In this document: positions 59,843 to 64,000 of the stretch, in pieces
How the letters are laid out: the number at the start of each line of letters is the position of its first letter
How positions within the stretch are numbered: position 1 is the first letter of the stretch
Assembly (NCBI GenBank): GCA_003150755.1
Contig: QAMT01000023.1
Coordinates: 248,001-312,000 of the forward strand
Direction: 5' to 3'
Origin: Phascolarctobacterium sp.
GTDB taxonomy: Bacteria > Bacillota > Negativicutes > Acidaminococcales > Acidaminococcaceae
Length of the DNA: 64,000 nt
Program-made: the position numbers and the translations under genes
Notes under the pieces: model-generated
The model's input: the letters and a program-made list of their open reading frames with translations, nothing else
Told to the model about the DNA's origin: nothing
Databases searched by the model: none

Positions 59843-60973
59843 TCAGTATTTTTCTATTAAAAGCGCTGTGCCAACGCCGCCTGCCGCCGCAACACCTGCT
59901 GCGCCGAACCTGCCTCCGCGCTGTGCCAGCGATTTTAACAAATGCAGTAAAATAATCGCGCCCGAAGCGCCATAGGGATGCCCGTATGCCAGCGCCCCGC
60001 CGAAAATGTTATAGCCGTCCTCATGACCGGGAAACTCACGTTCAAAAAGCACGTCGATAACGGCAAAAGCTTCATTTACTTCAAAGCAGTCTATATCTGT
60101 ATGCGCCAGCCCGTTTTTGGCAAGCAGTGCCTTTAACGCTAAAATCGCGCTTTTGGGGCTTACCAGCGGGTCGCCGCCAACCGCCACGCTGCTGCGTACT
60201 TTGGCCTGCACCGCAAGGCTATGCGCTTTGGCATAAGCCTCGCTTGTTAAAAGCACAAAGGCCGCGCCGTCGTTAGTCAGGCAGGCGTTTGCAGCATTGG
60301 TAAATTTGCCGCCTTGCAGTACGCAGGGCAGCCTGTCCAGCAAACGCTGGCTCATTTTTGGCCGTATGCCTTCGTCACGCACTGCGCCGAAGCACGGCAC
60401 AATAATATCCTGCAAAACGCCGTCAGCCGCTGCCTGCGCTGCCAGATGGTGGCTGCGCAAAACCCACGGGTCACTTTCCGCGCGGCTGATTTTTTCGCGT
60501 TCTGCCGTCAGCTCCGCGCCTTCAAGCATTACCGTTTCGCGGTGAATGCCGGGCATAAACTTAGCCACGCTGTAAGTGCCTTCGCCATTATAATCCGGGT
60601 GATTAGCGTTATATCCGCGCCGCGGCTGGGTAGATGTGCTTTCAAAGCCGCCAGCAATAATTACATCGGCTTCGCCCGCTTCTATTTTAGCCGCCGCCAT
60701 CGCCACTGCTTCCAGCGCACTGCCGCACTGCACGTCAACGCTTACGGCAGGTATGCTTTCGTCAAGCCCGGCTTCCAGTGCCGCCAGCCGCGCAATATTG
60801 CCGCCCGCACCCACGCCGTTGCCTGCAATAATCTGCTGCGGCACGGCATTATATTTTTTTACAACTTCTTTCAGCACCGCTGCGCCCAAAAGCTCTGCTG
60901 GCACGTGCTTATACACGCCGCCCGTAAGCCCCACATAGCTGCGCAGCCCGCCGGTTAAACAAACCTTGTCCAT
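59843..60973 (-). CDS. Thiolase-family enzyme lacking the second catalytic Cys
   Basis: A 376-residue thiolase starting at ATG 60973 (TAATG overlap with bioY). The nucleophile is present in VDVQCGSALEAVAMA, as are EVNEAFAVIDVL and LAYGHPYGASGAIIL (catalytic His). The C-terminal Cys motif (normally C-x-G-G-G-x-G) reads AAGGVG here, with Ala instead of Cys, and the usual NASGINDGAAA is NACLTNDGAAF. A Cys-His-Asn set without the second Cys is closer to ketoacyl synthases, so a condensing or altered thiolase role is inferred. B. subtilis YhfS in the yhfUTS operon is the context parallel. Confidence 0.82.
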   Translation of the reverse strand: MDKVCLTGGLRSYVGLTGGVYKHVPAELLGAAVLKEVVKKYNAVPQQIIAGNGVGAGGNIARLAALEAGLDESIPAVSVDVQCGSALEAVAMAAAKIEAGEADVIIAGGFESTSTQPRRGYNANHPDYNGEGTYSVAKFMPGIHRETVMLEGAELTAEREKISRAESDPWVLRSHHLAAQAAADGVLQDIIVPCFGAVRDEGIRPKMSQRLLDRLPCVLQGGKFTNAANACLTNDGAAFVLLTSEAYAKAHSLAVQAKVRSSVAVGGDPLVSPKSAILALKALLAKNGLAHTDIDCFEVNEAFAVIDVLFEREFPGHEDGYNIFGGALAYGHPYGASGAIILLHLLKSLAQRGGRFGAAGVAAAGGVGTALLIEKY

Positions 60974-61524
60974 TACCTGCCGCCGCCAATCGCTCTTTGT
61001 ATCGGCGCGGTAATATACGCCGCCGCGATACACTTAACAATATCCATCGGAATAAACGGCAAAGCACCGGTCAGCACTGCTTTATCCCAAGCGATGCCGG
61101 TAATAAATTTAAGCTGCGCCACACCGAACAAATAAATTACCGGTATGCCGATAACAATGCCCAAAAACGCACAGCGCTTAAAACCGTAATTTTTACCGCG
61201 CAGCCAGCTGATAATCAGCGCCGCCGCCAAAAAACCAAAAATATAACCGCCCGTCGGGCCAAACAGTTTGCCCGGGCCGCTTGTGCCGCCTGTAAATACC
61301 GGCAGGCCTGCCAGCCCCATCAGAAGATAGGCGCACATCGAGATAAGAACCTGCCGCGGAGTCAGCAAAAACCCCAGCAAATTAACAAATACCGTTTGCA
61401 GCGAAATCGGCGAAAGCGAAAAGGGCAGCGGGATAATAACATACGCCGATACACAGTTCATCGCCATTAAAAGCGCCATTTTTACGGTTTCTCTTGTGCT
61501 GCCTGCCGTATTTACCTCTGACAT
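60973..61524 (-). CDS. bioY: Biotin ECF transporter S component BioY
   Basis: A 183-residue membrane protein with about six spans, the substrate-binding subunit for biotin import with an energy-coupling module. PLPFSLSPISLQTVFVNLLGFLLTPRQ, YLLMGLAGLPVFTGGTSGPGKLFGPTGGYIFGFLAAALI and PFIPMDIVKCIAAAYITAPIQRA are the conserved BioY blocks, including the Gly-rich loop. It lies four bases after the hotdog gene and overlaps the thiolase by one base. A BirA-type operator precedes the operon, consistent with repression by biotin. Confidence 0.95.
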   Translation of the reverse strand: MSEVNTAGSTRETVKMALLMAMNCVSAYVIIPLPFSLSPISLQTVFVNLLGFLLTPRQVLISMCAYLLMGLAGLPVFTGGTSGPGKLFGPTGGYIFGFLAAALIISWLRGKNYGFKRCAFLGIVIGIPVIYLFGVAQLKFITGIAWDKAVLTGALPFIPMDIVKCIAAAYITAPIQRAIGGGR

Positions 61525-61528
61525 TTTA

Positions 61529-62056
61529 TTATTTCTCCTTTATATCAAACAGCCTGCGTCCGCCGCAAAAGGCTTCCATCTGGCTGCCGTTTTTATAAAC
61601 ATCAATTACTTCATCCGCAAAAGCGGGCATTTTAAACTTAACATCCCAGTTAACCGGCAGCGGCTTTTTAAGCTCCTGCCACAAACGCTCTACCATGCAA
61701 AGCCCCGGCACCACCGGATGCTCGCCGCGGTGAATGGAATTGGTATCGTCCACCGCATCAAGATAAGCATTGATTGCGTTTTTATCAATAACAAAGCTTA
61801 CCAGCTTTTCGCCCTGCGGCACCTCCTCCGGCATTTCGCCCTCAGCACGCACCAGCGGGCGCAAAAGCGTAACCGTCAGCGTATCGTCGCCGCCGTAGGC
61901 TTCAATAATACCCATGCGAGGCGGGGCCAGTTTTATCGGCCGTGTTCCGTAAGTTTCTGCCTTCAGGCTGCTTGCTTTGATAACGGCGCGCGCCATAACT
62001 GCGCCGTCGTAAGTCGGGCCGTTAAATTCGGATAAAGCCCTGATAAGTTTTAACAT
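61529..62056 (-). CDS. Hotdog-fold (MaoC/FabZ-like) protein, first gene of the BirA-controlled operon
   Basis: A 175-residue protein. DDTNSIHRGEHPVVPGLCMVERLW has the Asp-x4-His and the Pro-Gly helix start of hydratase-type hotdog enzymes, and the last part (KFKMPAFADEVIDVYKNGSQ) resembles the second hotdog strand pair. R-specific enoyl-CoA hydratase or hydroxyacyl dehydratase is the most likely activity; a thioesterase is the alternative. It is co-transcribed with bioY, a thiolase and an acyl-CoA ligase, so it probably acts on the same acyl-thioester. B. subtilis yhfUTS has no such gene. Confidence 0.6.
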   Translation of the reverse strand: MLKLIRALSEFNGPTYDGAVMARAVIKASSLKAETYGTRPIKLAPPRMGIIEAYGGDDTLTVTLLRPLVRAEGEMPEEVPQGEKLVSFVIDKNAINAYLDAVDDTNSIHRGEHPVVPGLCMVERLWQELKKPLPVNWDVKFKMPAFADEVIDVYKNGSQMEAFCGGRRLFDIKEK

Positions 62057-62080
62057 CGTTCACCACACCTTTACGGTTTT

Positions 62081-62109
62081 ATTATAAGGACTGCCGCGCT
62101 CAATGTCAA
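62081..62109 (-). promoter_or_regulatory. Perfect consensus promoter of the bioY operon
   Basis: TTGACA (62109-62104) and TATAAT (62086-62081) with a 17-nt spacer on the minus strand. The -35 lies inside the downstream arm of the BirA-like operator. Confidence 0.85.
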
Positions 62110-62133
62110 CCAGTTTTATATTTTTGGTTAACA
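62104..62133 (-). promoter_or_regulatory. BirA-type biotin operator
   Basis: On the minus strand TGTTAACC (62133-62126), 14 bases, then GGTTGACA (62111-62104): an inverted repeat with one mismatch that matches the Firmicutes BirA box (TTGTTAACC-N14-16-GGTTAACAA). It overlaps the -35, the expected position for repression by biotinoyl-AMP-bound BirA. Confidence 0.82.
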
Positions 62134-62188
62134 TTAAAGTTCCTTATTTTATACTTTTACAATTTGCGGTATTTTTACATTTTCCTGC

Positions 62189-62217
62189 TTGTAAATAACT
62201 TACAGGATGTTTATAAT
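62189..62217 (+). promoter_or_regulatory. Promoter of the MATE transporter gene
   Basis: TTGTAA (62189-62194) and TATAAT (62212-62217) with a 17-nt spacer, about 50 bp before the start codon. Confidence 0.65.
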
Positions 62218-62267
62218 AAAAGATATTTTTTCAATCCAGACTATTTTTATTTTAAGGAAGTGTTAGC

Positions 62268-63620
62268 ATGGCGTCAGTAAAAAATGCCGAAGGCACGCAA
62301 AAGCTTTCGGTTTTTAAAATGACCTGGCCTATTTTTATAGAAATCCTGCTGCAAATGATGGTCGGCAACGTTGACCAGTTTATGCTCAGCCATTATTCGC
62401 AGCACTCCGTTGCCGCCGTCGGCAACGCCAACCAGATTATCAACATAGTTATCCTCGCGTTAAGCGTTATCAGCATGGCTGCGACAATACTAATCGCCCA
62501 GCACCGCGGCGCAGGCAACAAAGAAAAAGTTGCCGAAGTCTGCACCGTTTCGCTTTTGGCAAACCTTGTGGCCGGTACGGTAATCAGCCTGGCGCTGTTT
62601 ATTTTTGATGGTTTCTTTTTGAGACTTCTGGAGGTCCCCGCCGATATCTGGGATGAAGCCTCGCTCTTTTTGCGCTACATTGGCCTGTTCATCATCGTGC
62701 AGTCGGCGTATATTTCGTTTATCTCCTTTTTCCGCGGTTATTCGCTGTTAAAAATCACCATGATTACCTCGGTAATTATGAACATCATCAACATCGCAGG
62801 CAACTGCATCCTTATCCACGGTCTTGGGCCGATACCGTCACTCGGCGTTTTGGGCGTAACCATTTCTACCAACACCAGCAAGGTGCTGGGCCTGCTTTTG
62901 ATTCTGTACTTTTTCCGCAAATTTATTGATGTGCGCCTGTCGCTGAAATATCTGCGCCCGTTCCCTAAAAACACGCTGTATAAAATTTTGTACCTTGGCC
63001 TGCCCTCCGGCGGCGAATCGCTTTCCTACCAGATTTCGCAGATGGTTATCATGCGCTTTGTCAACATGATGGGCATTGTAGTTATTACTACCAAAATTTA
63101 CGCCTATATCATCGCTATGTTTTCATACATCTACACGCAGGCGCTGGCCATGGCAACGCAAATTATCGTTGGCTTTTTAATCGGCGCGGGCGACCTTGAC
63201 GCCGTAGAAAAGCGCGTGTGGAAAACCATCCGCATTGCCGTTACCGTCAGCACCACCGTAACTATTTTGCTGTTTTTAAACAGCGATAACATTTACGGAC
63301 TGTTTACCGATAACCACGAAGTTTTAGAACTTGGCCGCCACATCTTTTTAATTGAAATATTTCTGGAAATGGGCCGCGCCGTCAATATGGTTATGGTAAT
63401 GAGCCTGCAAGCTGCGGGCGATATAAAATGGCCTGTAACCACCGGCCTTGTATCCATGTGGAGCGTAGCAACCCTGGGCGCGTGGTTCTTTGGCGTACAT
63501 CTCGGCTGGGGGCTTATCGGCGTATGGGTTGCCATGTGCCTTGACGAATGCCTGCGCGCTTTGGTATTTATCTACCGCTGGAAGAGCGAAGGCTGGCGCA
63601 AAAACAACTTGCTGGAATGA
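62268..63620 (+). CDS. MATE-family efflux transporter
   Basis: A 450-residue membrane protein with about 12 spans, exchanging Na+ or H+ for cationic drugs or metabolites. MTWPIFIEILLQMMVGNVDQFMLSHYSQHSVAAVGNANQII is the canonical MATE N-terminus; ATILIAQHRGAGNKEKVAEV and the pseudo-symmetric second-half counterparts GLPSGGESLSYQISQM and ATQIIVGFLIGAGDLDAVEKRV follow. AGGAAG lies eight bases upstream. It is divergent from the BirA-controlled operon, with about 210 bp between the starts. The substrate cannot be assigned. Confidence 0.9.
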   Translation: MASVKNAEGTQKLSVFKMTWPIFIEILLQMMVGNVDQFMLSHYSQHSVAAVGNANQIINIVILALSVISMAATILIAQHRGAGNKEKVAEVCTVSLLANLVAGTVISLALFIFDGFFLRLLEVPADIWDEASLFLRYIGLFIIVQSAYISFISFFRGYSLLKITMITSVIMNIINIAGNCILIHGLGPIPSLGVLGVTISTNTSKVLGLLLILYFFRKFIDVRLSLKYLRPFPKNTLYKILYLGLPSGGESLSYQISQMVIMRFVNMMGIVVITTKIYAYIIAMFSYIYTQALAMATQIIVGFLIGAGDLDAVEKRVWKTIRIAVTVSTTVTILLFLNSDNIYGLFTDNHEVLELGRHIFLIEIFLEMGRAVNMVMVMSLQAAGDIKWPVTTGLVSMWSVATLGAWFFGVHLGWGLIGVWVAMCLDECLRALVFIYRWKSEGWRKNNLLE

Positions 63621-63630
63621 CGTTTATACA

Positions 63631-63668
63631 TAAAAAAAGAGTTTGGCAAATTGCCAAACTCTTTTTTA
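63631..63668. terminator. Bidirectional terminator
   Basis: AAAAAAGAGTTTGGCAA and TTGCCAAACTCTTTTTT are perfect inverted repeats with almost no loop, between the convergent MATE and Fic genes. Confidence 0.85.
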
Positions 63669-64000
63669 TTCACCATACACCATTAACACTTTATCACGTT
63701 CATCTGCCCAAATTTTTATACGTTCAATTTCTTTTTGCTGTAATTCCAAGCAAAAATCAACAAATCCGTTCAAATCTTCCGTATTCAAAAAGTTAATATA
63801 TTTTTTCTTTTCACCAACCGGTATAACTATTGGCGGCATATTGTTCTGCAATGCAGAATAAACCATCAATGCGCGTCCAACACGCCCATTACCATCGGGG
63901 AAAGGATGAATATGTTCAAAACGGAAATGCTGACGGCAAATGGCTTCCACCTTCGCTTTATCGTTTTCAGCATTATTTAGCTGATACTCTAAATCTTGCC
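63666..64000 (-). CDS. Fic-domain protein, C-terminal part (runs out of the window)
   Basis: The reading frame stays open from 63666 to the window end, giving at least 111 residues. FRFEHIHPFPDGNGRVGRALM is the complete Fic active-site motif HxFxDGNGRxxR, so the enzyme should AMPylate or otherwise nucleotidylate a protein hydroxyl. No inhibitory helix motif is visible in this part; its N-terminal position would be outside the window. Typical length is 250-370 residues. Targets and possible antitoxin partner cannot be judged here. Confidence 0.88.
   Translation of the reverse strand, partial: QDLEYQLNNAENDKAKVEAICRQHFRFEHIHPFPDGNGRVGRALMVYSALQNNMPPIVIPVGEKKKYINFLNTEDLNGFVDFCLELQQKEIERIKIWADERDKVLMVYGE

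Noticed and set aside
57999..63668. Inverted repeats at 57999-58036 and 63631-63668 as ends of a mobile unit
   Set aside because: The two hairpins differ in sequence, each lies between convergent genes and each has terminator tails.
1..64000. CRISPR arrays, tRNA or rRNA genes, transposases
   Set aside because: Looked for repeated spacered units, cloverleaf-like T-loop sequences and transposase motifs and found none that could be supported.
63666..64000. Fic protein as half of a FicT-FicA toxin-antitoxin pair
   Set aside because: Only the C-terminal part is in the window and no antitoxin gene can be seen, so the pairing cannot be supported.

Overview
The window looks like a chromosomal segment from a diderm Firmicute (class Negativicutes; an Acidaminococcaceae/Phascolarctobacterium-like host is my inference). 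The reason is the mixture of content. A full ADP-heptose/LPS gene set, an LptD-like outer-membrane protein and a phosphoethanolamine transferase sit beside Firmicutes-type genes: a SpoVB-like flippase, a BMP lipoprotein, a cobA-hemD fusion, DUF1847 and DUF2284 proteins, and a BioY/ligase/thiolase operon resembling B. subtilis yhfUTS. I see no rRNA, tRNA, CRISPR array or insertion sequence.

Layout. 1-520 (minus): start of a thiamine operon, with a consensus promoter, a TPP riboswitch, an intrinsic terminator, thiS and the first codons of a probable thiF. 527-4155 (minus): a four-gene operon in which a yjiH/yjiG-type membrane pair lies between two paralogous M20 peptidases. 4309-5366: yaaA and a 62-residue protein. 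5386-25427: a very AT-rich surface-polysaccharide island holding two O-antigen ligase/polymerase-like proteins, GT2, GT4, GT8 and CgeB-type glycosyltransferases, an EptA-like transferase, a complete dTDP-rhamnose set (rfbA, rfbC, rfbB, rfbD), a UDP-glucuronate epimerase and Ugd. 25465-34504 (minus): the more GC-balanced LPS inner-core operon (lptD-like, gmhA, hldE, hldD, gmhB, two GT9 heptosyltransferases, an LTA-synthase-like phosphotransferase). 34679-40194: a YgjP-like metalloprotease and a 1,598-residue exonuclease-RecQ-UvrD fusion. 41356-47996 (plus): the siroheme/heme operon (precorrin-2 dehydrogenase, hemA, hemC, cobA/hemD, hemB, hemL).

48078-48381 carries the most interesting item: an unannotated par/Fst-like type I toxin-antitoxin locus. 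It has a 33-codon membrane peptide with a sequestered Shine-Dalgarno, a convergent antisense RNA of about 64 nt with a consensus promoter, direct repeats joining the two, and terminator hairpins with perfectly complementary 6-nt loops.

48391-57996: a Tat-exported HD-domain protein, a small secreted protein, an M23 endopeptidase, a SpoVB-like flippase, a BMP lipoprotein, a class-II UvrA, a PhzF-like protein and an alkyltransferase. 58618-62133 (minus): a four-gene operon (hotdog protein, BioY, a thiolase lacking one catalytic cysteine, a short acyl-CoA ligase) whose consensus promoter is overlapped by a BirA-type operator. It is a candidate biotin-precursor pathway. The window ends with a MATE transporter and a truncated Fic protein.
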